Source: Natronococcus sp. CG52 (GTDB lineage: Archaea; Halobacteriota; Halobacteria; Halobacteriales; Natrialbaceae). From it: DNA of 64,000 bases. A program made the translations under genes and the position numbers. Location of the stretch: contig NZ_CP099391.1 of the NCBI RefSeq assembly GCF_023913515.1, positions 2,914,001 to 2,978,000 on the forward strand. The letters are read 5' to 3'. The notes under the pieces are model-generated. The model was given only the letters and a program-made list of their open reading frames with translations, was not told where the DNA came from and ran no database searches. Below are positions 35,002 through 44,077 of this stretch, one piece after another; position 1 is the stretch's first letter, and every line of letters starts with the position of its first letter.

Positions 35002-38000
35002 ATGGCCACCGACAACTCGCCTTCCACGACCGACCACAGCGACCAGACGTCCACGCCGGACGAAACAGATCTCGGGCCACCGTCGGATCCGCGTGCGGCG
35101 GACCCCGCGACGGATTCGCGAGCCGACTACGACTACGTCGGTGGCGACGTCGATCGTCCCGCGCTCGTCGCGGACTTACAGGAGCGAATCGACGGCGAGG
35201 TCCGGTTCGACGAGTACAGCCGGCGGCTGTACGCGACCGACGCGAGCGCCTACGAGATGACGCCCATCGGCGTCGTCCTCCCGCGGTCGACGGCCGACGT
35301 CGCGAGCGTCGTCGCGTACTGCGCCGAGAACGGAATCCCGGTGCTCCCGCGCGGCGGCGGAACGAGTCTCGCGGGGCAGGCGGTCAACGAGGCCGTCGTC
35401 CTCGATTTCACGGCGCACATGGGCGAGGTGCTCGAGATCGATTCGGAGGAAGGGCGGGCGACCGTCGAAGCGGGGGCGGTGCTCGCCGACCTCAACGACG
35501 AACTCGCGCCCCACGACCTGAAGTTCGCGCCTGATCCTGCGGCGGGAAATCGTAGCACGATCGGCGGCGCGATCGGCAACAACTCGACCGGCGCCCACTC
35601 GCTGCAGTACGGCAAGACCGACGCCTACGTCGAGTCCTGCGAGGTCGTCCTCGCCGACGGCTCCGTCGAGCGCTTCGGCGAGGTGACGGTGGCCGAACTG
35701 CGCGATCGGGACGATCCCGACGGCGACCTGCTCGGGCGGATCTACGACGCCCTGCGTCGCGTGATCGACGACGAAGCCGACTCGATCAGGGACGTGTTCC
35801 CGCAACTGAAGCGCAACGTGTCGGGATACAACCTCGATCGACTGGTCGCGGAGGCCTACGGGAGGCCCGACGCCTTCGACGAGAACGCTGGCGACTCTGC
35901 CGTGATCGACGACGACGTCGAACTCGATCCCGACGCGACGATCAACCTCGCTCGCGTCTTCGCCGGCAGCGAGGGAACCCTCGGCGTGATCACCGAGGCG
36001 ATCGTCTCGCTCGAGTCCGTCCCCGAGACGACGTCCGTCGCCCTGCTGACCTACCACGACCTGCTCGAGGCGATGGCCGACGTCGACACCATCGTCCGGA
36101 CGCACGATCCGGCGGCGATCGAGGCGATCGACGACGTGCTGATCGACCTGGCCGAGCGCACCGAGGAGTTCGCCGACCTGGTCGAACGACTCCCCGCGGG
36201 TACCGAGACGGCGCTGCTCGTGGAGTTCTACGCCGAGAGCGACGACGACGGCCGCGAGCAGGTTGCAGATCTGCTGGCGGATCGGTTGCCCGACGAGGAC
36301 GTGCCGGATCCGACGGCCGACGACGCCGACGCGGACGACGAGGGCAACGTGACCGCGTCCGAGCACGACCCAGTCCGTGCTTTCGACGCACTCGAGGCCC
36401 ACGACCCCGACGGCATCGCCGAACTCTGGAAGCTTCGAAAGAGTGCGGCGCCGATCCTCCTCTCTCGTACCTCCGACGCGAAACACATCTCGTTCATCGA
36501 GGACACGGCCGTCCCGACCGAGAATCTCGCGGACTACGTCGCCGACTTCCAGGCGGTGCTCGAGGAGTACGACACGTTCGCGAGCTTCTACGCCCACGCG
36601 GGGCCGGGCTGCATGCACATGCGGCCGCTGGTCGACACGAAGAGTGCGGACGGACTCGAGGAGTTCGAGGCCGTTTCGGACGCCGTCACGGACCTCGTCG
36701 TCGAGTACGGCGGCTCCGTCTCCGGCGAACACGGCGACGGCCGCGCGCGCACCCAGTGGAACCGCAAGCTCTACGGCGACGACGTCTGGGAGCTCTTTCG
36801 CGAGCTGAAGACGGCGTTCGATCCGGACTGGCTGCTCAATCCGGGGAACGTCTGCGGCGACCACGAAATGATCGAACAGCTCCGTTTCGACCCCGACTAC
36901 GAGTTCGAGGCGGGGTTCGAACCCGCCCTGAACTGGGAGAACGAGAACGGCTTTCAGGGCATGGCCGAACTCTGTCACGGCTGTGGCGGCTGTCGCGGCG
37001 ACCAGGAGACGACCGGCGGCGTGATGTGTCCGACCTACCGCGCGGCCGAGGAGGAGAGTCTGAGCACCCGCGGCCGGGCCAACATGCTCCGTGGAGCGAT
37101 GAGCGGGGAACTCGACGTCGACGCAACCGACGCGGAGTTCCTCGCAGAGATCATGGACCTCTGTATCGGCTGCAAGGGCTGCGCCCGCGACTGCCCGAGC
37201 GAGGTCGATATGGCGAAGCTCAAGGCCGAAGTGGAGCACGCGAACCATCAGGAGAACGGCTCGAGTCTCCGCGACAGGCTGTTCGCGAACGTCGACCGGC
37301 TGAACGCCGTCGGCTCCGCGCTGGCGCCGCTCTCGAACTGGGCGAGTCGGCTCCCCGGCTCCGGCCTCGTTACCGAGAAGACCCTCGGAATCGCTCGCGA
37401 GCGCGACCTCCCGACCTTCGCCGGCGAGAGCCTCGAGGAGTGGTTCGAAGCGCGCGGCTCTCGAGTTCCGCTCGAGGAGGCCGACCGGAAAGTCCTGGTC
37501 TTTCCGGACACGTACACGAACTACAACCACCCCAGAGCCGGGAAGGCGACGGTGCAGGTCCTCGAGACGGCCGGCGTCCACGTCCGGATCCCCGACGAGG
37601 TGACCTCGACCGGCCGACCGGCCCACTCCAAGGGCTTCCTCGACGTCTCCCGCGATCGGGCCCGAACGAACGTCGGCGCCCTCGCGCCGCTCGTCGAGGA
37701 CGGCTGGGAGGTCGTCCTCGTCGAGCCCTCGGACGCCGTCATGTTCCAGTCCGACTATCTCGACCTGTGCTCCGGCGTCGACGTCGAGGCGGTCGCCTCG
37801 AGCACCTACGGCGTCATGGAGTACGTAGAGCGGTTCGACCTGGCCGCCGAACTGCCGACCGCAGCGCCCGAAGAACGGCTGACCTACCACGGCCACTGTC
37901 ACCAGAAGGCGACGAAGAAGGACGGCCACGCGGCGACGGTGCTCGAGGCCGTCGGCTACGAGGTCGACGCGCTCGACTCGGGCTGTTGCGGCATGGCCGG

Positions 38001-38208
38001 CTCGTTCGGCTACGAGGCCGAGCACTACTCGCTCAGCCAGCGGATCGGCGAGATCCTCTTCGAGCAGGTCGAGGAAAGCGACGGCGAGACGGTCGTCGCG
38101 CCCGGCGCGTCCTGCCGGAGCCAGCTGTCGGGGTACGACGGCTGCGAGGAGCCGCCCCACCCGATCGAGAAGGTCTCGGACGCGCTCTCGGGCGAGCCCA
38201 CTCGCTGA
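35002..38208 (+). CDS. FAD/Fe-S D-lactate dehydrogenase-like oxidoreductase
   Basis: The 1068-residue protein joins a GlcD/Dld-type flavin domain to a GlpC-like Fe-S module. The FAD motif LPRGGGTSLAGQAV lies near 115, and the FAD-oxidase C-terminal domain extends to about 640. Ferredoxin-like clusters follow: CHGCGGC near 657 and CIGCKGCARDCP near 720. CCG-type cysteines come last: HCHQKATKKDG near 964 and SGCCGMAGSFG near 993. Such proteins oxidise D-lactate or other D-2-hydroxy acids and pass electrons to the respiratory chain. It forms an operon with the preceding dehydrogenase. Confidence 0.9.
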   Translation: MATDNSPSTTDHSDQTSTPDETDLGPPSDPRAADPATDSRADYDYVGGDVDRPALVADLQERIDGEVRFDEYSRRLYATDASAYEMTPIGVVLPRSTADVASVVAYCAENGIPVLPRGGGTSLAGQAVNEAVVLDFTAHMGEVLEIDSEEGRATVEAGAVLADLNDELAPHDLKFAPDPAAGNRSTIGGAIGNNSTGAHSLQYGKTDAYVESCEVVLADGSVERFGEVTVAELRDRDDPDGDLLGRIYDALRRVIDDEADSIRDVFPQLKRNVSGYNLDRLVAEAYGRPDAFDENAGDSAVIDDDVELDPDATINLARVFAGSEGTLGVITEAIVSLESVPETTSVALLTYHDLLEAMADVDTIVRTHDPAAIEAIDDVLIDLAERTEEFADLVERLPAGTETALLVEFYAESDDDGREQVADLLADRLPDEDVPDPTADDADADDEGNVTASEHDPVRAFDALEAHDPDGIAELWKLRKSAAPILLSRTSDAKHISFIEDTAVPTENLADYVADFQAVLEEYDTFASFYAHAGPGCMHMRPLVDTKSADGLEEFEAVSDAVTDLVVEYGGSVSGEHGDGRARTQWNRKLYGDDVWELFRELKTAFDPDWLLNPGNVCGDHEMIEQLRFDPDYEFEAGFEPALNWENENGFQGMAELCHGCGGCRGDQETTGGVMCPTYRAAEEESLSTRGRANMLRGAMSGELDVDATDAEFLAEIMDLCIGCKGCARDCPSEVDMAKLKAEVEHANHQENGSSLRDRLFANVDRLNAVGSALAPLSNWASRLPGSGLVTEKTLGIARERDLPTFAGESLEEWFEARGSRVPLEEADRKVLVFPDTYTNYNHPRAGKATVQVLETAGVHVRIPDEVTSTGRPAHSKGFLDVSRDRARTNVGALAPLVEDGWEVVLVEPSDAVMFQSDYLDLCSGVDVEAVASSTYGVMEYVERFDLAAELPTAAPEERLTYHGHCHQKATKKDGHAATVLEAVGYEVDALDSGCCGMAGSFGYEAEHYSLSQRIGEILFEQVEESDGETVVAPGASCRSQLSGYDGCEEPPHPIEKVSDALSGEPTR

Positions 38209-38425
38209 ACGTCGGTACCGCCAGCCGTTTCCCGTGGGCTACGCTTTCCGGTCCTTCTCAGTGACGGTTTCAGATTACACCGACTCGCTGAGAGAACCGA
38301 ACATCACGGTAAGCTGACCACTCACAGTAGTATCTGAACACGGCCCTTCTCAATGGGTCGACGACACCACTCGGTCGTCTCCTCGTCCCGTACGACCGGT
38401 GAATCTTCTTTACGATTCGTGCGTA

Positions 38426-38435
38426 ATGGTACCAT
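38426..38435. promoter_or_regulatory. perfect palindrome at the lrp start
   Basis: ATGGTACCAT is a perfect 10-base palindrome ending on the base before the ATG of the Lrp gene. A TATA-like TTCTTTACG lies about 27 bases upstream of the ATG. Autorepression is a common habit of Lrp proteins, so this is a candidate operator. Confidence 0.4.
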
Positions 38436-38909
38436 ATGTCTTCGACCGTACTGGACGACGTCGACAGGGAGATTCTGTACGCACTCCAGCAAGACGCTCG
38501 CAACACGACGACGAGAGCTATCGGTGAGCAGGTGGGCGTGACGGCGAGCACCGTCAGTAACCGTATCACCCACCTCGAAGCGGACGGGATTATCACCGAT
38601 TACTACACCGTGCTGGACTACGATCGGGCAGGTTTCCCCTTGCACGTCCTGATTACGGCCACCGCGCCGATAGTCGAACGAGAAGCTCTCGCTCGACGAG
38701 CGCTCGACATCCCCGGCGTGGTGAACGTCCGCGAACTCATGGTCGGAGAGGGCAATATTCGACTCGAAACCGTCGGCCAGTCCAACGACGACATCACCCG
38801 TATCGTCACGGAGTTGTCCGAAATGGGCGTATCGATTAGCGACGAAGTCCTCGTTCGAAACCAGTATCGCCACCCGCTGGCCTTCCTCGAGACCGATACT
38901 GAGATCTGA
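38436..38909 (+). CDS. Lrp/AsnC family transcriptional regulator
   Basis: The 157-residue protein has an N-terminal HTH (DDVDREILYALQQDARNTTTRAIGEQ..., about 5-50) and a C-terminal RAM effector domain (about 65-145). Haloarchaeal Lrp proteins sense amino acids and control their metabolism. It sits between the D-lactate dehydrogenase operon and the ectoine hydrolase operon. In bacteria an AsnC-type regulator (DoeX) controls ectoine breakdown, which makes it a candidate controller of this island. Confidence 0.9.
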   Translation: MSSTVLDDVDREILYALQQDARNTTTRAIGEQVGVTASTVSNRITHLEADGIITDYYTVLDYDRAGFPLHVLITATAPIVEREALARRALDIPGVVNVRELMVGEGNIRLETVGQSNDDITRIVTELSEMGVSISDEVLVRNQYRHPLAFLETDTEI

Positions 38910-39045
38910 TAGTGATCTGGAACGTCGTTTACAACCTGGAAGGGGCTATTTAGGCGTCTACATATTTTCAAAGGATCTACCTGCGAACGTGTGAGAACAA
39001 CTATCATCCGTCACCGCCTCGCTTTCCACCGAGGTCGGAATACCA

Positions 39046-39387
39046 ATGAAAGCGTCTCCCAGCCACAGTACCGAGTGGAACGACGAAAAACTCGATAGCT
39101 CCCTCCGGATTCTGGCCAACTCCGTCCGACGACACCTGCTTTGGCAACTATCTCAGGAGAACGACACCGTTGCGACCATCGACGAACTGTGTGACGGACT
39201 CCTAGTCGATGGTAGTGAGAAACTGACCGGTGACGAAGCACGAATCGCACTCTTGCATACCCACCTACCGATGCTTTCCGACGCCGGGATAGTCGACGTC
39301 GACTGGGAACGGGAGACGGTCCGGTATCGGAGCGGCCACCGCATCGAATCTCTCCTGAGGCCGATACGCGCCACCACTGAGGCGTGA
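39046..39387 (+). CDS. DUF7344-like winged-helix protein
   Basis: The 113-residue protein has the pattern ILANSVRRHLLWQL (about 21-34), THLPMLSDAGIVDVD (about 76-90) and VRYRSGHRIESLL near the end. This matches the small haloarchaeal winged-helix domain often labelled DUF7344. Such proteins are presumed DNA-binding regulators or phage-type switches. It is convergent with the glutamate dehydrogenase gene. Codon use is a little less GC-biased than in its neighbours. Confidence 0.7.
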   Translation: MKASPSHSTEWNDEKLDSSLRILANSVRRHLLWQLSQENDTVATIDELCDGLLVDGSEKLTGDEARIALLHTHLPMLSDAGIVDVDWERETVRYRSGHRIESLLRPIRATTEA

Positions 39388-39471
39388 GGACTCGAGATTT
39401 CCCGACCGTAACGGGTAGAGTACCGGTCAGAAAGCGCGTATCGCGTCAGTGACCTGAACGGAGACGCTCGA

Positions 39472-40758
39472 CTACGGCCAGAGGCCGCGCTTCTCCTTCG
39501 CCTCAGCGATCCGCGAGAGCGCGACGACGTAGGCCGCGTCGCGCCAGGAGAGCTCCTTCGCCTCGACCTCCGTCCGGACCTCCTCCCAGGCGTCGAGCAT
39601 CTTCTCCTCGAGTTCCTCGTTGACCTCCTCGAGGCTCCACTTCCGGCGGTTGATGTCCTGGAGCCACTCGAAGTAGCTCACCGTCACCCCGCCGGCGTTG
39701 GCGAGGATGTCCGGAATCACGCGGACGCCGCGCTTCTCGAGGATCGTGTCGGCGGCGAACGTCGTCGGGCCGTTCGCGCCCTCGACGACGATCTCGGCCG
39801 CGATGCTGTCGGCGTTGTCCGCGGTAATGACGTTCCCGACCGCGGCGGGGATCAGCACGTCCACCTCGAGTTCGAGGATCTCCTCGTTGGTGAGGTGTTC
39901 CGGCGCGTCCTGCTCGAGGACTGCCTCGGGCTCCTCCTCGTGGGTCGGGATCGATCCGATGTCGAGTCCGTCCGGGTCGTAGATCGCGCCGTTGACGTCG
40001 CTGACGGCGACGACGGTCGCGCCCCACTCCTCGAGCAGGCGGGCGGCGTTCGCGCCGACGCTCCCGAATCCCTGGACGGCGACCGCGGTATCCTCGAGGT
40101 CACCGCCGTAGTAGTCGACGGCCTCGCGGGCGGCGATCGCCGTCGATCGACCGGGCGCTTCCTCGCGCCCGTAACTGCCGCCGATGACGGGCGGCTTCCC
40201 GGTGACGACGCCGGGGATCGTCTCGCCCTGTTGCATCGAGTAGGCGTCCATGAACCAGGCCATCGTCTGGGCGTCCGTCCCCATGTCGGGTGCCGCGACG
40301 TCCGTCGTCGGCCCGATGACGTAGCGCAACTCTTCGGCGAACCGGCGGGTGAGCCGCTCCCTCTCCTCGTCGCTCAGCGACTTGGGGTTGATGGAGATGC
40401 CGCCCTTCCCGCCGCCGAAGGGGAGGTCCATCACGGCGCACTTCCAGGTCATCCACATCGAGAGGCCGATACACTCGTCGGCGTTCACCTCGGGATGGTA
40501 CCGGAGTCCGCCCTTGTACGGCCCGCGGACGTCGTCGTGCTGGGCGCGGTAGCCCGTGAAGACGTCGACGCTCCCGTCGTCGCGCTCGAGCGGGACCGAT
40601 ACCTGCTCGACCCGCGTCGGGTGTTTGAGCCGTTCGATGACTCCGTCGTCGACGTCGACGTGCGTTGCGGCGCGCTCGAGCTGCCGGCGGGCAGTGACGA
40701 GCGCCGAATCGAGTTCCTCGTCCGGCTCGGCTTCCTGCTGGGATGGTGGTGTACTCAT
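39472..40758 (-). CDS. glutamate dehydrogenase
   Basis: The 428-residue enzyme interconverts glutamate and 2-oxoglutarate plus ammonia. The motif [12 protein letters not shown] (about 81-92) precedes the catalytic Lys106 in [17 protein letters not shown]. The Rossmann motif [15 protein letters not shown] is near 230. It starts seven bases after the stop of the ectoine hydrolase gene on the same strand, so the two are co-transcribed. A job recycling glutamate formed by transamination of diaminobutyrate follows from that context. Confidence 0.93.
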   Translation of the reverse strand: MSTPPSQQEAEPDEELDSALVTARRQLERAATHVDVDDGVIERLKHPTRVEQVSVPLERDDGSVDVFTGYRAQHDDVRGPYKGGLRYHPEVNADECIGLSMWMTWKCAVMDLPFGGGKGGISINPKSLSDEERERLTRRFAEELRYVIGPTTDVAAPDMGTDAQTMAWFMDAYSMQQGETIPGVVTGKPPVIGGSYGREEAPGRSTAIAAREAVDYYGGDLEDTAVAVQGFGSVGANAARLLEEWGATVVAVSDVNGAIYDPDGLDIGSIPTHEEEPEAVLEQDAPEHLTNEEILELEVDVLIPAAVGNVITADNADSIAAEIVVEGANGPTTFAADTILEKRGVRVIPDILANAGGVTVSYFEWLQDINRRKWSLEEVNEELEEKMLDAWEEVRTEVEAKELSWRDAAYVVALSRIAEAKEKRGLWP

Positions 40759-40764
40759 CGAGAA

Positions 40765-41943
40765 TTACGTAGTGAACAGTTTCCGCGGGAAGTCCGCAAG
40801 TGTTTCGGCTCCGTTGCTGGTGACGTGGAACGTCTCGCTGATCTCCATGCCGATCTCGTCCGTCCAGATGCCGGGGATCATGTGGAACGTCATGTCCTCC
40901 TCGAGCACCGTCTCGTCGCCGGGACGAATGCTCGCGGTGTGTTCGCCCCAGTCCGGCGGGTAGCCCAAACCCATCGAGTAGCCGATGCGGTCCTCCTTCT
41001 CGAGACCGTACTCTGCGATCTTATCGCGCCAGGCCTTCTCGACTGCCTCGCAGGTGACGCCGGGTTCGGCGACGTCGAGTGCAGCTTCGATTCCCTCGAC
41101 GACGATGTCGGCGGTTCGCTCGAGTTCCGCGGGCGGATCGCCGACGAACGTCGTCCGGGCGAGCGGCGAGTGATACCTGTGACGGCAGCCGGAGAGTTCG
41201 ATGATAACCGGATCGCCGTCCTCGAACGGGCGGTCGGTCCAGGTCAGGTGCGGCGTCCCGGTGTGGTCGCCGGAGGGCATCAGCGGGACGATCGACGGGT
41301 AGTCGCCGCCGAACTCGTCGGTGCCGCGGATCAGCCGCTCGTAGATCGCCGCCGCCGCCTCGTACTCGGGGACGCCCTCCTCGATCGCGTCGAGTCCCGC
41401 CTGCATCGCGTTCTCGGAGATCCGGGCCGCCTGGCGCATGTACTCGAGTTCTTGCTCGGACTTCTTGACGCGGACCCAGTTGACGAGCAGCGTCGTGTCC
41501 TCGAAGTCGGCCTCTGGAAGGTTCTCCTGAAGGCGCGTGTAGGATTTCGCGGTGAAGTAGGAGGCGTCCATCTCGAGCCCGATTCGGCCGCCGTCGACCT
41601 CGAGTTCCTCGAGCACGCCCGCGACGTAGTCCATCGGGTGGAGGTCGTACGGCGAGTGGACGTGATCGTCGCTGTAGGATCGAATGCTCCCCTCCGAGAG
41701 CCAGGTGGTCGCCCGCGCGCCGTTGGCGTCCATCTCGCGGCCAACCCAGACCGGTTCGTCGCGCTCGGGCGTGACCACGACGGCCTGGTGGACGTAGAAC
41801 GACCAGCCGTCGTACCCCGCCAGGTAGTTCATGTTCGCCGGGTCGGAAACGACGATGGCGTCGAGTTCCTCCTCGCGAAGGCGCTCCTTCGTCCGCTCCA
41901 GCCGTCGTTCGTACTCTCGCTCGTCGAAGATATCCTGGGACAT
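40765..41943 (-). CDS. doeA: ectoine hydrolase-like M24 family protein
   Basis: The 392-residue creatinase/aminopeptidase-fold protein matches what I remember of ectoine hydrolase DoeA/EutD along its length: NYLAGYDGWSFYVHQ (39-53), MDANGA (71-76), LHPMDY (101-106), HLTWTDRPF (232-240), GYPPDWGEH (327-335) and ETLADFPRKLF at the end. Metal-ligand positions of true M24 peptidases are replaced: E249 where an Asp is usual (VIIELSG) and YHSP where a second Asp is usual. It would open ectoine to N-acetyl-diaminobutyrate. Annotation as Xaa-Pro peptidase would be misleading. Confidence 0.85.
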   Translation of the reverse strand: MSQDIFDEREYERRLERTKERLREEELDAIVVSDPANMNYLAGYDGWSFYVHQAVVVTPERDEPVWVGREMDANGARATTWLSEGSIRSYSDDHVHSPYDLHPMDYVAGVLEELEVDGGRIGLEMDASYFTAKSYTRLQENLPEADFEDTTLLVNWVRVKKSEQELEYMRQAARISENAMQAGLDAIEEGVPEYEAAAAIYERLIRGTDEFGGDYPSIVPLMPSGDHTGTPHLTWTDRPFEDGDPVIIELSGCRHRYHSPLARTTFVGDPPAELERTADIVVEGIEAALDVAEPGVTCEAVEKAWRDKIAEYGLEKEDRIGYSMGLGYPPDWGEHTASIRPGDETVLEEDMTFHMIPGIWTDEIGMEISETFHVTSNGAETLADFPRKLFTT

Positions 41944-41994
41944 GATAACGGGTGCTGTATCCGGTAGGTTGCGCAGAAGCGCTAAAAGTTTTTC

Positions 41995-42022
41995 GTGTAC
42001 AATGGTTACAGTAATTGTATAC
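41995..42022. promoter_or_regulatory. inverted repeat upstream of the ectoine hydrolase promoter
   Basis: GTGTACAAT-N10-ATTGTATAC matches at 8 of 9 positions per arm. It lies immediately upstream of the minus-strand TATA candidate ACTTTTAGC (about 41981-41989), which precedes the doeA ATG (41943) by about 40 bases. Position and symmetry fit an Lrp/AsnC-type regulator. The divergent pterin dehydratase gene begins about 100 bases away. Confidence 0.6.
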
Positions 42023-42120
42023 CTCGTGGAGGGGCCGGTCGGGCGCTGTAAATCGGCCCCCGCCGTCGATAGATCCGACGGCAGGAGAGTTACATAGCTC
42101 CGGACACCGTCTGATCACGT

Positions 42121-42480
42121 ATGGCAGAGACCGAACTCGCGGACCGAGAGTGCGAGGCCTGTACCGGCGACGAGGATCCGCTCGAGGGCGAGGAACTGAT
42201 CGACCTGTACGAGGAACTCGACCGCGACGTCTGGAAGGTGGTCGACGAACACCACCTCGAGGGCACCTACGAGTTCGAGGACTTCCGCGATGCGCTCGAG
42301 TTCACGAAGGCGGTCGGCGAACTGGCCGAGGAGGAGTGGCACCACCCCGACGTCCACCTCTCGTGGGGCGAGGTGGTGATCGAGATGTGGACGCACAAGA
42401 TCGACGGCCTGCTGGAAGCGGACTTCGTCATGGCGGCCCGCATGGATCGGATTCACGAGGAGTACGAACCGGACGAGTAA
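42121..42480 (+). CDS. pterin-4a-carbinolamine dehydratase
   Basis: The 119-residue protein carries the family motif [23 protein letters not shown] (about 70-90), with the catalytic HHP-x-x-x and a second His. It dehydrates 4a-hydroxytetrahydropterin, recycling pterin cofactor for aromatic amino acid hydroxylases. The N-terminal 20 residues include CEAC, possibly a metal-binding addition found in some haloarchaeal members. It stands alone, divergent from doeA. Confidence 0.88.
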   Translation: MAETELADRECEACTGDEDPLEGEELIDLYEELDRDVWKVVDEHHLEGTYEFEDFRDALEFTKAVGELAEEEWHHPDVHLSWGEVVIEMWTHKIDGLLEADFVMAARMDRIHEEYEPDE

Positions 42481-42542
42481 CCCGCGAACGGCGCGCGACT
42501 CGGCGTCGGAAACGGTTAGCGTGTGCGAATCGTTGCCCCGGT

Positions 42543-43049
42543 ATGGGCATCGATGACACGCTATCGGCGCTCCCGGATCCCGGAGCCCACAGCTTTCCGG
42601 AGTACTCCCTCCCGCGCGGCGATCCGGTGATGCCGATCGCGCTCACCGGAGACGAACTGACGACGCTTCTGGACCTGTACGAAACTTTCGCGGCCGTCGA
42701 CCCCACCGGGATCGATTCGAACCCGTTCCTCGAGGCGACGACCCGGTTCCTCGAGCAGACGTTCGGAACGCCGGTGTACCGGCCGGACGAGCAACTCGCC
42801 GACGACATCGCGGCGATGCTCAACGACTTCTCCGGCGACCTCGCCGGCGACTCACTGGGCGTCGTCGACGCGACGCCGAAACACCACAAGACGCTCTACT
42901 TCTTCCTGACCTCCTGTCGAGCCTACCGTTCGGCCGTTCACGTTCGGTTCGAGCCGGCTGAAGATGCGATCGACACGCTCTACCGGGTCTACGAGCGCGT
43001 CGTCGACCAGGAGATGTACCTCAAACGACCCCAGACCGTCCTCAAGTAG
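42543..43049 (+). CDS. conserved haloarchaeal protein, unknown function
   Basis: The 168-residue soluble protein starts MGIDDTLSALPDPG at 42543. It is predicted to be mainly helical, with a conserved-looking CRAYRSAVHVRFEPAEDAI in its C-terminal third. No domain was recognised. Codon use and composition match its neighbours, so it is a real gene. Its stop overlaps the remnant amidohydrolase on the other strand by eight bases. Confidence 0.65.
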   Translation: MGIDDTLSALPDPGAHSFPEYSLPRGDPVMPIALTGDELTTLLDLYETFAAVDPTGIDSNPFLEATTRFLEQTFGTPVYRPDEQLADDIAAMLNDFSGDLAGDSLGVVDATPKHHKTLYFFLTSCRAYRSAVHVRFEPAEDAIDTLYRVYERVVDQEMYLKRPQTVLK

Positions 43050-43293
43050 GAGCGAGCCACAGCCAGCCCTCCTCGACGTAGTCGGCGAGTTCCGGGTCGG
43101 CGTCTCGCCGGGTGCCGGCCGCTCGATCGAAGACGTCGGTCGCGCGGTCGGTCGCCCTCTCGAGGATCGCCTCCTCGTCGACGGTCCGGACCGCGCCGTC
43201 CTCGAGGACGATCTCCCCGTCGACGACGACGGTATACACGACGCCGGCGTTCGCCCCGTAACCGAGGTTCGGAACCGCCGTGTGCAGCGAAGC
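43042..43293 (-). pseudogene. C-terminal remnant of an amidohydrolase (cytosine/SAH deaminase-like)
   Basis: Only about 80 C-terminal residues survive. Reading backwards from the stop at 43042 gives [19 protein letters not shown] followed by [10 protein letters not shown], the usual end of chlorohydrolase/SAH-deaminase-type amidohydrolases. An in-frame stop (TGA) interrupts it just upstream, near 43294. The catalytic barrel with its metal ligands is absent. A GTG at the VVYTV junction could start a 65-codon frame, but the product would have no active site. The break lies next to a small hairpin GGCGGA-agt-TCCGCC (43311-43325). Confidence 0.75.
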
Positions 43294-43436
43294 GCGTCAC
43301 GCAGGGCGGCGGCGGAAGTTCCGCCTTCGGGAGTCGGTGTCGTCGGCTTTTCGAAGCGCGTTCCCAGAGGGCCTCCGGTGGCCGCTGTCCGCCAGTATCA
43401 GACGGTTTATTTCGATGGGGACCGCCACTCCCCACA

Positions 43437-43964
43437 ATGGCGAACCAGGACCTCATCGACGCGCTGCGCGAGGCGGAGGCCGTCGAGTTCGGCAAATTCG
43501 AACTCTCCCACGGCGGCACGAGCGAGTACTACGTCGACAAGTACCTCTTCGAGACCGATCCCCGCTGTCTCGAGGCCATCGCCGACGCCTTCGCCGAGCG
43601 CGTCGATTCGGACGACAAACTCGGCGGCGTCGCCCTGGGCGGCGTTCCGCTCGCCGCCGCGACGAGCGTCGCCGCGGGCGTCCCCTACGTCATCGCGCGC
43701 AAGCAGCGCAAGGAGTACGGCACAGGTAACCTGGTCGAGGGCCGCCTCGAGGAGGGCGAGGAGGTCGTCGTCGTCGAGGACATCGTCACCACGGGGACGA
43801 GCCTGGTCGACGCCGTCGAGGCGCTGCGCGAGGCCGGCGCGACCGTCGAGCGCGCGCTGGTCGTCGTCGATCGACAGGAAGGAGGCCGGGAGAACGTCGA
43901 AGGCGCCGGCGTCGAGATGGAGGCGCTCGTGACCGCGGAAGAGCTGCTGGCCGACCGGGACTGA
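43437..43964 (+). CDS. pyrE: orotate phosphoribosyltransferase
   Basis: The 175-residue enzyme joins orotate to PRPP, giving OMP in pyrimidine synthesis. The PRPP loop [25 protein letters not shown] (within about 101-126) and the flexible-loop lysines RKQRKEYG (about 82-89) are clear. Length matches short archaeal PyrE. It is downstream of an amidohydrolase remnant, with about 140 bases of apparently non-coding DNA between. Confidence 0.94.
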   Translation: MANQDLIDALREAEAVEFGKFELSHGGTSEYYVDKYLFETDPRCLEAIADAFAERVDSDDKLGGVALGGVPLAAATSVAAGVPYVIARKQRKEYGTGNLVEGRLEEGEEVVVVEDIVTTGTSLVDAVEALREAGATVERALVVVDRQEGGRENVEGAGVEMEALVTAEELLADRD

Positions 43965-44077
43965 CACGCGATCTCGATACGTGTGCGCTAAGCACCACGT
44001 AGCCGTCCGGACAGTCCCAACGGCCGCAGTACGCGTTTATACTCGGGGAAAGCGTACGGATAATCCGGGTGAGACAG

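Noticed and set aside
35176-38160. A very long open frame antisense to the D-lactate dehydrogenase gene
   Set aside because: It is a by-product of high GC and biased codon use; its composition is not that of a haloarchaeal protein and no motif is present.
42015-42542. A 176-codon N-terminal extension of the gene at 42543
   Set aside because: This part runs out of frame over the pterin dehydratase gene and reads as Arg/Gly-rich noise; the real start is the ATG at 42543.
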